DNA of 64,000 nucleotides, taken from positions 39,021,201-39,085,200 of the forward strand of contig OZ038422.1 of the NCBI GenBank assembly GCA_964036155.1, written 5' to 3'. Below are positions 38,438 through 49,700 of this stretch, piece by piece; position 1 is the stretch's first letter; the number at the start of each line of letters is the position of its first letter. Position numbers and translations under genes: made by a program. Under the pieces are notes generated by a model. The model saw only the letters and a list, made by a program, of their open reading frames with translations. It did not search any database and was not told where the DNA came from. The stretch comes from Diploscapter coronatus. Lineage: Eukaryota; Nematoda; Chromadorea; Rhabditida; Rhabditidae.

Positions 38438-40018
38438 TTACCTTTCAACAAGTCATTCAATATTTCTCTTATGATTCACTACTAAAATATTCATTTTTAA
38501 TGTCAAACTAGTTATTTTCAAATTGAGCTGGTACGGTAATCCATTTCTTAATCAAATATCAGACTCATACTCGAACAAAATCAGATGAAAAACTAACAAT
38601 AAAATGATAAAATGCGTGTTGTTTTCAGGCGCAATAATGTTATTCAGGTTGAAACTTGATAAGAGTTTAGGCGAGAGGCTGATTATCAATTCGATGACGT
38701 AAAAAGTGGGACACGCACGAACGTAATTAATTTACTTGGAAAGGAAGCGACTGAACATTTAGATTATCAAAGATGTTCCGTTTTCAAATTAACTCAAATT
38801 TTTCGGGCAAAAATTGAAAATTTAAAAATTTTTTATAGTTTGACATTTTAGCATTATATGAGCGCATTTCACGACCCAATCAGAGGAAGTGCTGACCTAG
38901 AGTTTCCAATGTGAAAGGCATTTTCTAATAAACTTATTCTTATTGTTAGGAGCGTTATTTTATAGAAATGAGCAAATGGAAAATAATGCCTTTTTAAATC
39001 AACAAAAATAAAATTGATTTACGGATGCGCATATGATTTTACAACATTAGAGAAAATTCATTTTTAAAAATTTTCATTCGTGTCATATAAAACTGCATTA
39101 TTTGTCATTTTCATATAACATTGGGCTGGATGGTATTTTGTGTACTTTCAGCGCAATAGTGAAAGGAAGCTTTAATCAAAATGATCGTCTAGCCAAAAAC
39201 GATAATATCATTGCAAAAAAATGAAAATTCCCAACCCGACTTGTTCGGACAGAATCGTGCAGATCGAATCCTCCACACTGGCTCCCGCATCGTAGCTGAT
39301 GTTCTCTGTCGGTAGCGTTAGGAATGTGGCTCTCGAACCGGCTACAGTACTTCGCTTCTTCTTCTCATGAGGCTGCTAAAAATAGCACTTTTATTTACAA
39401 ATATAAAGTTCGCTCGATCACCAAGAAGCTGTGCTTCGAACTTGTCCCCCCTGATAGCATAAAGCAAGTGTTAAACTACACCATTGCATCATATGATTTT
39501 CAATTTTATTTTAGGAATAGTTTTAACCCTCACCGCCCAAAATTTAGAATCAACACGTTTAATCGCTTTCGATCGGTCATATGCAAAATTAGAAGATTGA
39601 TTATAATCAATCGAAAGTAATGGCGTGAAAATTAGATTTGATCATTTTGGAGGTGAAGTTCAATATTCATGGCAATATAAAGAATAATAGCTTTCTTGAA
39701 ATAAAAAAATCTTTGCTTTTATGAATATTCAAATCCAAAGTTTTAACTTTTGAATTTCTAAAATTTTCACATCAATTTTCTTTTTTGAAAACTTTTAAAC
39801 TACCTTTCGGTCTTTAGGGAATTTCAATATTTCCTATCAAGTCTTCTATTATTTTGTTAAAAGTGCTCAACCTGAGTCTCAGCAGGATTGGCGTTGATGA
39901 CGATGGGTCGTCTGTCCTCGAGGGCTAATAGTTGAAAGCATACAGGGCCTGCAATGGGCTGAGAGTTGTCAAACAAAGCTGACTTATGCACGTGCAGGAA
40001 GGCCACCGATACTTCCAT
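23631..40018 (-). CDS. kri-1: KRIT1/CCM1 orthologue (KRI-1)
   Basis: Twenty minus-strand exons (40018-39872, 39375-39236, 38374-38248, 37940-37892, 37731-37599, 37400-37312, 36995-36916, 36863-36744, 36545-36427, 36352-36226, 35933-35829, 35674-35555, 35216-35042, 34668-34508, 29684-29617, 29470-29363, 25939-25834, 25636-25541, 24377-24219, 23747-23631) give 781 aa, close to human KRIT1 (736). Order: divergent N-terminal Nudix-like region starting MEVSVAFLHVHKS; INPLFENPL, keeping the NPLF motif that in KRIT1 belongs to the NPxY/F series for PTB partners; ankyrin repeats (YPLHSAASQKN, TPLHYACTRG, NTALHLAVKGGHEYLVTLL); then FERM (VLAFFIKSENL, YIFLGRS, ILYDDAKKAFLNG, FPTYGATF, NVGINVNGVHLI) to GLTK. 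KRIT1 is a junctional scaffold; in C. elegans KRI-1 acts in intestine-to-gonad longevity and germline apoptosis signalling. Introns of 4.8 and 3.4 kb interrupt the FERM part, and the 4.8-kb one holds another gene. The acceptor before the 36545 exon is a weak ataaag. Confidence 0.93.
24101..24203. repeat. MITE-like element, family A copy 1
   Basis: Ends ggcaacttagaaacctcaag and cttgaagtttccaaatagtc are terminal inverted repeats. It begins only about 15 bp into the kri-1 intron, next to the donor of the 24377-24219 exon. Same family as 35247-35374, 42511-42645 and 61064-61176. Confidence 0.75.
24468..24595. repeat. MITE-like element, family C copy 1
   Basis: The left end agcagttactaaatgacgac pairs with a right end containing catcataaatagtagttgcc, and the family-internal word atagttaga is present. 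In a kri-1 intron. Confidence 0.6.
24865..24995. repeat. Dispersed repeat R1, copy 2 (in a kri-1 intron)
   Basis: Second copy of the 12335-12475 segment, carrying the same tatttttatcaatttagcct and ttcaatatcatatgca blocks. It shows that kelch-array flanking DNA was copied into the kri-1 intron, or that both derive from one mobile element. Confidence 0.75.
25398..25527. repeat. MITE-like element, family C copy 2
   Basis: The left end gacaactattatatgacgat pairs with the right end ggtggtcatttagtaactgg. Contains the family word tctctaactatag. It ends about 14 bp from the donor of the kri-1 exon 25636-25541. Confidence 0.65.
27383..27410. repeat. (CTG)n microsatellite in kri-1 intron
   Basis: About nine CTG-type triplets in a row. 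In one minus-strand frame they read as polyglutamine, but that frame is not part of a supported gene. Confidence 0.9.
29755..33660 (+). CDS. Ly6/uPAR (LU) domain protein, probably GPI-anchored, nested in kri-1
   Basis: Six exons (29755-29815, 30752-30818, 30902-31005, 33063-33145, 33190-33261, 33532-33660) join in phase to 171 aa plus stop. Residues 1-23 are a signal peptide (IIPSSLIFILFISHYAS). The mature part has ten cysteines in LU order: LECIQC, MACQQGVISPTPC, THCIITWF, RKC, VTGC, EVCSDAC and a closing CNYGDCVN. The C terminus is a hydrophobic GPI-signal-like tail (FPLFISSCVFGFVFQNFFS). LU proteins of this type (ODR-2/HOT, Quiver/Sleepless, Ly6) sit on the outer cell surface and modulate receptors or channels; the ligand here is unknown. 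The gene lies wholly inside the 4.8-kb kri-1 intron, on the opposite strand. Its own third intron (31006-33062) carries a foldback element. Confidence 0.88.
32706..32861. repeat. Inverted repeat with TATA-like arms inside LU-gene intron
   Basis: gcatcgcaaggggtataaatag and ctatttatactcctctcgatgc are near-perfect reverse complements about 100 bp apart. The arms contain TATAAATAG, so each end looks like a core promoter; they may simply be transposon ends. Confidence 0.6.
34343..34472. repeat. Foldback element in kri-1 intron
   Basis: tttgtaaaagtagctacgta...gccac and gtggctacgtgcttacattt...acaaa form about 25-bp inverted ends, abutting the donor of the kri-1 exon 34668-34508. Confidence 0.65.
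35247..35374. repeat. MITE-like element, family A copy 2
   Basis: The left end gttatttggaagtcgcgaga pairs with the right end tttcgcggtttccaaattac. In a kri-1 intron, about 30 bp upstream of an exon. Confidence 0.65.
37501..37572. repeat. MITE-like element, family B copy 1
   Basis: ctgtagttatcacccttttc and gaaggggataaccataag are inverted ends about 35 bp apart. Family also at 57332-57394 and 62692-62763. Confidence 0.6.
38113..38234. repeat. MITE-like element, family C copy 3
   Basis: The left end ggacaatctagaaatgacgg pairs with ccgtcatttctcagttgcc at the right. Contains ctatagttagaga, the family word. Confidence 0.6.
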
Positions 40019-42172
40019 CCATTAGACATACATCGATGGGGGAGCTGAAGTGAAACGTCGAAAAGTCGATCATAATTGTCATAGATCAACAAAATTAAGA
40101 ATAGAGTTTGATTTGGGTTTAGAATGATTTGAAGCTCAAATTTAAAGAAACCAAGATGAATCGATGAAAAGTTTAAAATAGAACCAACCAAAATTATCGT
40201 GGACCTAAGTTAAATTTACGTTTGAGTTTGAAATAACTTGGAATAGATATAAAGAAGGCAAAAAATATTCTGAAAGAAGAAGATCGATCATGATTATGAT
40301 AGATCTAGATTGGATTTTTATCGGACTTCAAAAGAAATTTAAGCTAATGCAAAATATTCAACTTGAGAGATTTTAATTTCAATTTTTTCAACGATGAAAT
40401 TGTGAATCTTGGTAAATTTAAAACTAAAAAATACTTTTAGAGTCACGAAATTTATGACGAGTTTAAAAATCTGACGTAAGACATCCATTAAATAATCATT
40501 CACTTCATCACGCACTACCATTATGGAGTAGTATGACATTGAAAATGATAATTTTACGACTATTGTTTGAAAGGCAATAGGGGATAAAATCCTAATAAAA
40601 TAGTGTCTGCTGATAAATGAGAACAATTGATGTTATGATGATACTAGTACTGTTCGAGCACAATATTCGATCGATGCTAGGTTGGCAGAAGAGCTAAGAA
40701 AGAAGGGTCTGGCGAATACAAACAGAGAGTTTTAGAGAGAAGTAGAGAAAAGGAGAAATAATGTGCAAATTCCTTTACTAGTGATAAGCTTGATAGCTAT
40801 TCCGATGAAAATGTAGACACACCCATGCTTAGCAAGTAAGTTATAAAATGCTTCTTCAAATATGTATGAATATTCTAATGTTGAATTTTAATTTTAAAAA
40901 AATGTTTGTTGCTGAATATGAATTCATTCTCATTTTCAACTCTTCTAATTCCACTACTTCATAAATATTTTGACAGAAAAATTTGAATTCTTGAAGAGAT
41001 GTAAAATTCTCCGTATGATATTCTCCATTATAGATGAGAATGCCTCTCTCTCTCTAGCGAGAAAAAGGGAGGTGCGAGGCATTTCGTTAAATTTGGTCTC
41101 TGACTCTCTCACTCTCACTTCCCTTGATACACTATTTTCACTCGCGGCTCGCACCATCACTTCTGCCTAGAACAGTGCAACGAATTCCTCGCAGATAATG
41201 GAGTATAATCATCTAAAATGTTCAAATCATCATTTTCTACTATCATATTAGAAATTTGCAAAATTAATATGATATCCTAAAATCACTCATTTTCACTTTC
41301 TCCTCATAATGATATCATTATTTTCTGATTACACCTTTGACATTTGTGAGTCAAAATTTTCGATAGTCACTTACTGATCTTTCCATTTATTGGATAAAAA
41401 TTCGCAAGATTTTCGAATTTCATGATATTACAACACCGAAGATTTTTTGATACAGTAGTCAAGATCGCGTCCGAAAATATATGAAGCATTTTCTCATTTT
41501 GAGAAAAAAATTGAGGGGTGTGGTCGAAATTTGGGCTACTGATAAGAACGTTGACAAGTGCTTACTTTATAGGCTCGGTCAAAATTTAAATGTTGATAAA
41601 AATTATCGATTTAAAGTATAATTACTGTAATTCACTACACCACACTACAACGAAACTGCTCGAAATTAGAATGTTTTCATGCTCATCGAATTATGTTGCA
41701 AATTTTTATTGAGATTTGCTTTGATTGATTATGAAAAACCCGTATGAAAGTGAAAAGAATCGTCTTCTGAAACGACGATTTTTGTGAGTTGAGTATCGAA
41801 AGAGGAGAATCTTTGGGTCACGAAAATCCGAAATCAAGGCCCACTTTGCAAGGCAGCCGAATATTTGATTTGATCAGTTTTAGAGGAAATAGGAAGTCCA
41901 TTCCTGAGTAGTCAATATCATTTTGATCTAGATTCTCGACAATTTTCAAAAATTCAATTTTAGGACCGACAAACCTTTGAAGTGGAATGATAGATAGGGG
42001 AATAAGTTAGTGAATTTTGAATACCATAATTTAGAAATGCTATCATTTATCGTCCTGAGGTTGCACAGCCAAGTAGGGTATCAAGTACCTCCACCAATAC
42101 TGAACTTGGTTCGTCATTTTTCGTAAATTTTTTTTTTTTAATTTTGATTATCGATTTTCGCGACTTGATATC
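40019..42172. other. Intergenic between kri-1 start and the GluCl stop
   Basis: Serves as the 5' region of kri-1 and the 3' region of the chloride channel. A weak inverted repeat (about 41020-41210, ctccattat arms) is present. No exon-like stretch seen. Confidence 0.55.
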
Positions 42173-45100
42173 TTATTGAGATGGCATGATTTTAGGCAGC
42201 ATCGAAGAGATCAAATATACGAAGGTGAACTAGAAATGACAAATGTGGGTCTGGGTGAGTAATAAATTTTCATGCCCTTACTATCCAAATGTTGCGAAAG
42301 TCATTCTTTTTCGAATTTGTCATTGTTATTTCGAGACTAAAACCAACCGTAATGTTGAAAAGGATGAAGAAGGCGGGGAACATGACACGGGAAATCAAGT
42401 CGATCTTCCTACTGTGCTCGTTGTACTTCACGTACCAGAATTGACGCCACCAATTCGATGTCTGTTCCATCGGCTCGGGATTGTACAGCTGCAAAGAATA
42501 GTCGAATTTTGGCAACTTTCAAACCGTGAAACACATGGGATATTGAACAATAGAGTGGGAAAAGAAAATCTATCATCCCCCATACCCTACCCTAACCCTA
42601 TACTATTCCGCCTATGTCTCGTGATCTCGCAATTTTCAAATAGTCTATAGTTTTAGTGAGATTTTCATATTATCGGAAACTAGAGAAAATTTAGGCTTAT
42701 TCACTTCCGATTTCTATATTCTATATTCTTATCAAAGAAGCGGGATCTTGACTTAGGAAATTTTAGGAGTATTCTAATTTCGCTTTTAAAAAATTTGTTA
42801 TTTTTAAACTTTAGATTCTTATCAATTATCATTCGAATTTTCGCCTGCTTCAGGCTCCAAACAGGAAATGGAAAGGTACTTTTGCGTGGGGAAATCAAAT
42901 ATTCCGGTTCCCAGAATGATTAGTTCTTGTTTATCATTGACCAGTGATAAAGTCAGAGACGGAGAGGGAATGCTCAAACGTACAACTGCACGTCATCTCT
43001 AGACCTCAAATCGATAATTTCTCAATAAAATTGGTGATTTTTCGCTGTGAAATTACTCTTTTTTTTTCGAAATTTTTAGGAAAGGAATGAATTTCAGCAA
43101 CATGAAAGTAAAATGGAAAAATGAGAGTAGGTTTGGATAGATAGACATTTTGGATATCTTTCTTGCCATGTTATTAAAAGTCACTTTCTTCATTTTCGTC
43201 GATTTTTAATTTTTTACCTCTCTCAAATTGATGCTCATGTGCATGGAGTTAACATCGGACGTCAACGGTGTGTACATATTCTGGTTTTCATTTCTGAAAT
43301 TAAAGAAAAAGTTTTCGCAATAAACTTGGCCTTATCTAAGGAATTTGTTTCTCGAAAGGTTTTATGGGAAAGACTTTTGGAAAAATGAGACACACCCTTC
43401 TTACTGTATTTCTTATGAAATTTGGAAATCGAGGGAAGCACAAAGTTAAAGATTTAAAATTTTAAGGGTTAAAGTCGGACTTCAATTTTTCCTCATGAGG
43501 AAACTTGGAGTTTTTTTCCGTAAAACCAACCTGAAGAAGAGATTAGCCTGCTGCTTGGCCCTGTAGCTTTGTCGAACGATGTCCTGTCGAGCGGCCCAAT
43601 TGACCAGGGCGAATTCGAGCAGAGCGCCAAAGATGAACGCTAGGCACACTCCGATCCAGATATCGATGGCCTGAAAAATGTCCAATTTTTTAATATTACA
43701 CTTTTGACAATCAGACTTGCAAATTTTCAAAGTTGATGGTGTCTGCATAACTGAAATAGCGTGTCTTGTATCAAGAGAGGTGAAGAGCATACCTTCTTCG
43801 CTTTTCTCGAAAAGACATACGATTTCATTCATGCGGACACTCTCGGCTTTGAAATTTTCCAAGTTTGTTGATAATGACAATGTCTTACTGTAGCTCTTAT
43901 CATGATTGTACAAAGTCCAAAAATCATTCATTTTTATCAGGAAAATTATTTTTTCTACCAAACTTGCCTTGGTATAGCTAACAGGGGGCAGATTAGCATT
44001 GACTCCCGAAGCCTGTGTCGTCATGGTCTAGAAATTAGCCACTTGAACTCTTCTTTTCACTTCGCGCACGTCGTCACGAAGCGAAATAATATAGGATTTA
44101 AAAGGGGTATTGAATAGTGGGCTTTTCCCATACTATTTCGTCTGGTGTCGATATGGTGCTACCAGTGTTTGCAGATGAATGGCAGAACACAGGCGGCTGT
44201 ATTTGCCAACGGATATAGAGAGGATAGGGAACGTAGGAAAAACGGAGAAATAAGAAAAAGAGCCGCTGACAAATACAGCCGTCTGCTTCTCATCCGTCTA
44301 TAAATACAGGAAGCCACGACGTGGCAAAAAGTCCAACTTACAAGAAGAGTTGTGACTCCGAGAGTGACTCGAGCGGGCACGGAGTCCTTGTCCAGCCAAA
44401 AACTCACCCAACTCACAGCGACCAACATGAACGAGGGAATGTAGAGCTGAAAATGGGCATCTTCTTAGATTCTTGAAAATGTCAAACCTGCAGAAGGTAA
44501 TAACTGAATTCGCGCTTGAGTTGCAGTTCTGTTCGAAGGCAAGAATAGGAACCTGCAAATTTTACTATCATCCTTATAGTTCTCTATAAGAATTTTCGTT
44601 TTTCTTCATTATTTCTCTCAAAGGTGGTTTTTTTTTATAAAAAAAAAAATCAAAGTTAGAAGAGTCGTCCATGTTTGGGAAAAAAAACCTTTCGTTAATG
44701 AATCTGAAGATCGAAATTCAACCTGTAGCCGTATTCGAAGTGCAATTTCCGATGGAGACTCTCGAAAGCAGGAAAGAGGGCAGCGACTGCCGAAGACCGT
44801 CTTTGATTTGGATCGGGTCCTTGTTCTTCCAGACATAGACTACAATCAGTTAGCATTTTCATGAAATTTCGGGTCTATTGGACTTTTTACCCCTAAGTTG
44901 ACCTTGTCTTTCGTGGCTTTTACCGGCCTTCGTAGTCCACACTCATAACCATTTGTATTTCACACCCACTTTTTGAGGAGAGAGGTAGGCAAAAAAATGT
45001 GTGTGGATTACAAGAGACTGTTTTTACGCCTTTTTCTGGAAACTAGTAGGAGGAAAAAAAGGCGAGAAAATATAAAAGAGTATGGGTAAATTAGAGGTAA

Positions 45101-46631
45101 AAAGTACAAAGGCCAATAATTTTTCGTGTGCTTTCTCACCAATATCCCTGACAGTGTAGGCGTAGGATGCAAAATCGGCTACGCAATTCTGCACGTCCAA
45201 GGGATAATCAGCTAGTCTGAAAATGATCATTTTATTGGTGATAATAAAAATAGTTCTTTATTTGACAATTGATATTTCCATCACTATCGTTGAATAAAAA
45301 ATTCTTATCAATTTGTTTTCAATGACATCATTTTTCTATGAAAATTTTGCCACCTCATAGGGCAAGACAGTGTCAATGTCAATCTGCAAGAATAAAGTAT
45401 TCTGCCCGTTCCGTTGTGAACACGAATCAGAATGTTCGGCGTGTCGATGTCGTGTTTCTTTCCGTCTTTTTCATTTTGGAAGAACGTGTCAGGGGTCTGA
45501 AAAATTCAGTTAAATTTTTTAAAATAGATATTTGAACAAAAAATCTTGAAAAGTAGTTTTTCGTATTTATCCACAATATTGCAGTCTAAAAAGTTGATAA
45601 GTTTTTAAATATGCTAGCTTTGCTATCTTTAAGAGACTTACCCAAATTTTCTGGCCCGGAGTGAGAATGATGTGATCGAGGTGGTCGCTGGCGAAGTACA
45701 ACCTCTCATCCACCCATTCTTCTCGGAAAGTGAAATGAAGGGAATATTCCATGTTTACCTGAAAATGTCATGTTTTTCTATAAAATGCCAATTACTCTTG
45801 CATAATGGTAGATTTCTTTCAACATCATTGCAAATTGCAAAAACTTGCAGCTTTTTTAAAAGATTCATTTGAAATTTCTTACATCATCAACTTTGGAAAT
45901 GCTCCTGAGATACTTGTTGACCTGAACGATGACGGGCCCGGCTTCAGAGTTGGGATTCAGCGAGCCTCTCGGTCTGACTCTCCAATCGTAGTCGCTCTGC
46001 GGACTCTCCAGCAATCGGCGAATTATCTTCTGCTCGTCCAGTAATTTTTCGTATCTGATTTTTTCCGAATTAACCAAATTAGAATCAAAACGACATAAAA
46101 GTTAATTTTGAATATATTTCTGGTTTTGTTTTTTTTTTTTTTTTAAGATTTCCTTTTCCAAACAATAGTTTATAATTGAGGAAAGCACCGATTTTTTCGC
46201 CAATTCAAATTATGTGACGCAAAATTTGAAGAGTCGGCGTGAAAATTGAGAAGATGTGCATCGCGCAAAAGCATTTTTATCGGCAAATAAAGGGAAAAAG
46301 AAAAAAGGAAATGATGATGATTCAATTTGATGAAAGAGATGAGACCAAAATAAAGAGAATGCACTTTTGACAAGTTAGTCTTTTGAGCTCTTATTGATAG
46401 CAAAATCAAAGTCCAGTATCAATCGGCAAATTAAACAAAATTCATTCTTCTCATTAAGCAAAAGTGAAGATTTACCAAACTTAGCAATAAAATCACTACT
46501 CTTGATTTTTGTCAAGTTGCATTGTGAAAGTTGAAAATTACTTACCCACTAGGTTTCTCCTTGCGTTTATCCATTTTTGGATCTGGATCTGCCAGGGCCT
46601 GATTTACGAGCAGGAAAAGATGAAGCAGCAT
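42173..46631 (-). CDS. Glutamate-gated chloride channel (GluCl) subunit
   Basis: Thirteen exons (46631-46546, 46054-45883, 45758-45642, 45496-45354, 45216-45140, 44839-44723, 44552-44488, 44446-44342, 44027-43968, 43670-43531, 43293-43218, 42488-42348, 42229-42173) give 451 aa. Signal peptide [14 protein letters not shown]; Cys loop [15 protein letters not shown]; the second GluCl disulfide pair in [17 protein letters not shown]1 [18 protein letters not shown]2 preceded by VPAR, the anion-selectivity motif, with [17 protein letters not shown]3 [20 protein letters not shown]; a short M3-M4 loop; and M4 [18 protein letters not shown]. Invertebrate GluCls mediate fast inhibition at synapses and are the ivermectin target. 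The M3 glycine (IFGALLE) is the residue type linked to high macrocyclic-lactone sensitivity. The first exon starts after a strong TTTCAG, 54 nt before ATG. One intron (43671-43967) is GC-AG. Confidence 0.95.
42511..42645. repeat. MITE-like element, family A copy 3
   Basis: Ends ggcaactttcaaaccgtgaa and atctcgcaattttcaaatagtc. It begins about 22 bp upstream of the GluCl exon 42488-42348, so it makes up most of that intron's 3' part. Confidence 0.65.
44162..44313. repeat. MITE-like element, family D copy 2
   Basis: caggcggctgtatttgcc and gacaaatacagccgtctgc with outer gtttgcagatgaatgg and catccgtctataaatac form two nested inverted repeats. In a GluCl intron; related to 23381-23535. Confidence 0.7.
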
Positions 46632-46685
46632 TTTGATCGTTATGACTGGAGGCTGAATCGAAATGACTGTTCTGCAGGTCGCATT
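46632..46685 (-). promoter_or_regulatory. 5' UTR with candidate trans-splice acceptor of GluCl gene
   Basis: gggctttcag immediately precedes a 54-nt leader to the start codon. It could receive a spliced leader or a distant cis 5' exon. A possible cis partner, a short exon with AG and GT borders at about 49258-49205, is unproven. Confidence 0.45.
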
Positions 46686-46739
46686 CTGAAAGCCCACAAA
46701 ATCATTCAAATTATCAAGGGCCAAAATCCGATTAGGTAA

Positions 46740-49700
46740 GCAATTCTTTAAATTTCACATGAGCAAAGTGAACCTTTTGCAGGCAAAAACTCGTTCATAC
46801 GTAATTTGCGACAGGTCCGAGAAAAAGTTGGGAGATTTTGGGGTAAAAAAGCGGGGATTTCTTGCAGTTTTTGGCAACGGAAGCCGAGAGTTTCAATGAA
46901 AAATTGATGAGATGTAAGGACAAAATACGGCGTTAGGGAAAAAAGAGACGGGGACCTCGTAAAATCTCATACACACACACGTTGAATATTTTCTGACTTT
47001 GGTTGCGACTTTTTCTTGAAAAATTAAATTGATTTTCTTTAGACATTCGAAAATCATGATATTTGAAAAATAGCTTATCTTATTGTTAGCCTTTCTTGAC
47101 CATTCTGTTGTCATAATAGCTCAGATTTTCAGAAATTTAAAGTTTTCAAAAAATTTCCACCAACCTTGTTGTATAAATTGAAACGGGAATGTTTTCCCAT
47201 AAGGGAAACCCGGTTCGAATTCAGAAATTTGCGAAATTCTGGAATTCCAAAACAAAAAAGGTTCGCTGCTGGTGTATGAATCATTCATATCAGGACTAGG
47301 GAATTATGATTCTTTTAGCGAATAAAACAAAGATATGGCAAATATTGATTCCCGGTGTCATCGGGTCCATGTAAAATTAGTGAAAGGAACACTCTTTTAG
47401 GGCGTCTTTTTTGTAGAGCCTGCATTTGCCGGGCCAAACTGAAGGGTAGGCTTGGTTTTTTCTCGCAAAGCGCCCCTGGTTATGAATTGCCGCTTTTCGG
47501 CTTTTTCCCTATTTTGTGAGGACAGAAAATTGTGCTCCAACTATGGGGCGCCTCTTCTCGAAATTTCCCAATTTCAATTGAGCTGCTTATGCTTATAACA
47601 ATCATCCTCGAGAAAATTGTGAATGGCTGGAGGAACACGGAAAAATTTGCGAAATAGACAAATAGGGTAAAAATCGGAGGGAGACGTGAGACGGGAAGAT
47701 TTTAGGGAGGAAATTGTAAAATCCTAAAACAAAATTATCAGATCGTTCAATAAGTTTGTGGAATTGGAACATCTATGAAAAGCATATTTGCACCATATGC
47801 TCCTGGCCGGAAATATTGAGGATAGCAATGAAGTGGTCGGGAATGCTCACTTTACACACTACAAAAATTTTGACTAACTTAAAATTTCGAGATTCCAAAG
47901 TTGCCCGCTATTTGATCGAGAATAACAATTAACGAAATTTCTATTAAAGGGATGTGAGAACATCAAAAATATTAAGCTTCAGCGGACCAAGATTTTGGCA
48001 ATAATTTTTAAATTTATGAGAGCATCTTCGAAATGTTCGAGATTTCAAAGTTGACCGATATTTGATCGAAAGAATGAAAAATTCATAATGGCTTCATAAA
48101 AAGCCTGAGAAAATAGCCCTGGGGGTGAATCCCGGGATTTCTCAATTGTAAAAGAAAATCCGAAAGGGGAGGAAAAGTCTTTGGAGTCTCTCATTTCATA
48201 GCTCCGAGCTCCATATGACATGGCTGAAGATGGAAACTAAAATTGTCTATAGAAACGGGAAGATACAAAGAAAGGGGGATGAATATTCTAAATGAATTTC
48301 TGCTGAAAAACAAAAATGGAAATAAGGGAAAGGAATGAGACCGAAGTTGAAAAGTTGAAGAAATTACTAGCTGTCTGTCTGCATGTTTTATGGCCTATTT
48401 CGGGGTAATTTCACAAAGAACACGAAGGGATGAAATTAGAATATGATGCATGAAGTTATTCAATATGCTATTATTGGAATTAGAAAAAGCATCGTATTCT
48501 CGACGCTGTTTTTATCAAAGATAATAAAATAAAATTTGGAATTAGTAAATAACTTTCAAATCCCAGGAACTATTGCTTTGATATGAGAGTGACGATTTTT
48601 GAAATAAATTTTATGGAACCTCAAAATTAACTTTTATTGAAGGTGAAAGAAATCCAGATCAAACGTTCCTGTAAAAGTCAAGATCATTCGATGCTCCTTA
48701 GATGAGTACTTTAAAGATTTTTCGTGCATGCACTATTTTTTCTGCTTAACGCATCGGTTTAGAACGAGTAAGATGATCCCCAAAGCCTTAGTCAAAACGC
48801 AATGCTGATTTTTGTTTCGCTCATTTTTACTATCCAGTGATTTTTGTTCCGTTTTACTTAAATTTGTGCAGGCGAAAGAGGAGGAGTTTTCAAGGAAGGA
48901 TAATAGATCTTCGCAAATATTTACATATCGTTATTATCTTCGGCAAAATAGCATAAAAATTGAAATTTTAGAAATTTTGAAGAAATTCTTGTATATTTCG
49001 TATAGATAAATGTCTTACTCAAAAATTTTGACCAAATCCCGTAAATCAAAATGAGTTTCTATGGAATGGAGCGAATTTTCATAGTTCAAAATAGGTATGA
49101 ATAAGATTGCGTGCGATTTTCCTCTTTATCGATGAACCTTCACGGAGGATTTTAGGGTGTTTATAAAAACAAAGAGAAGATAAAATATATGGATAAACTG
49201 ACCCTTGTTGTTTTCCTGAATTCGGCGCTCATTATTTCCATCATCTTCTGGACCATTCTGAAATTTTGAATTAGCATTTATATTCTTAGAAAATTTCGAA
49301 AATACTCTGCCTAGAAATAGCTAAATAAGATAAAAATGGAGGATCGAGTATTAAATGAGTCGTGCATTTCCAAGTTTTCATTTTTTGATATCGAACCTCG
49401 CTTTTTCAAAGGGCAGAATTCAAAAATTCGATTTTTCATGCAGAATGCATTTGAAAACTGATTAAATTTGCTGCTTTCTTGTCATTGACCGGATGTCTAA
49501 AAGTAAGGCAAAGAAGCGCACCTTCACACATTCCCTCCTTCCGAAGCGAATTCGCCAACTCGACTTGCAAAAGACCTGAAATTGACCGAATAAGGAAAAG
49601 ATCTCGAGAAATCAGAAATTTGCGCGGAGTTGCTAAAATTATCACCTCAACCTTACTAAAAGTTCAAAAGCTCTAGCTGTAACTTCGCGATAATTTGAAA

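Noticed and set aside
42585..42600. Telomere-like run of ccctaccctaaccct
   Set aside because: Only two to three imperfect units inside a family A MITE; not a telomeric tract.
49205..49258. Short exon-like stretch on the minus strand starting MVQKMMEIMS
   Set aside because: Could be a distant 5' exon of the GluCl gene, but joining it would put the signal peptide inside the protein; too little evidence to annotate.
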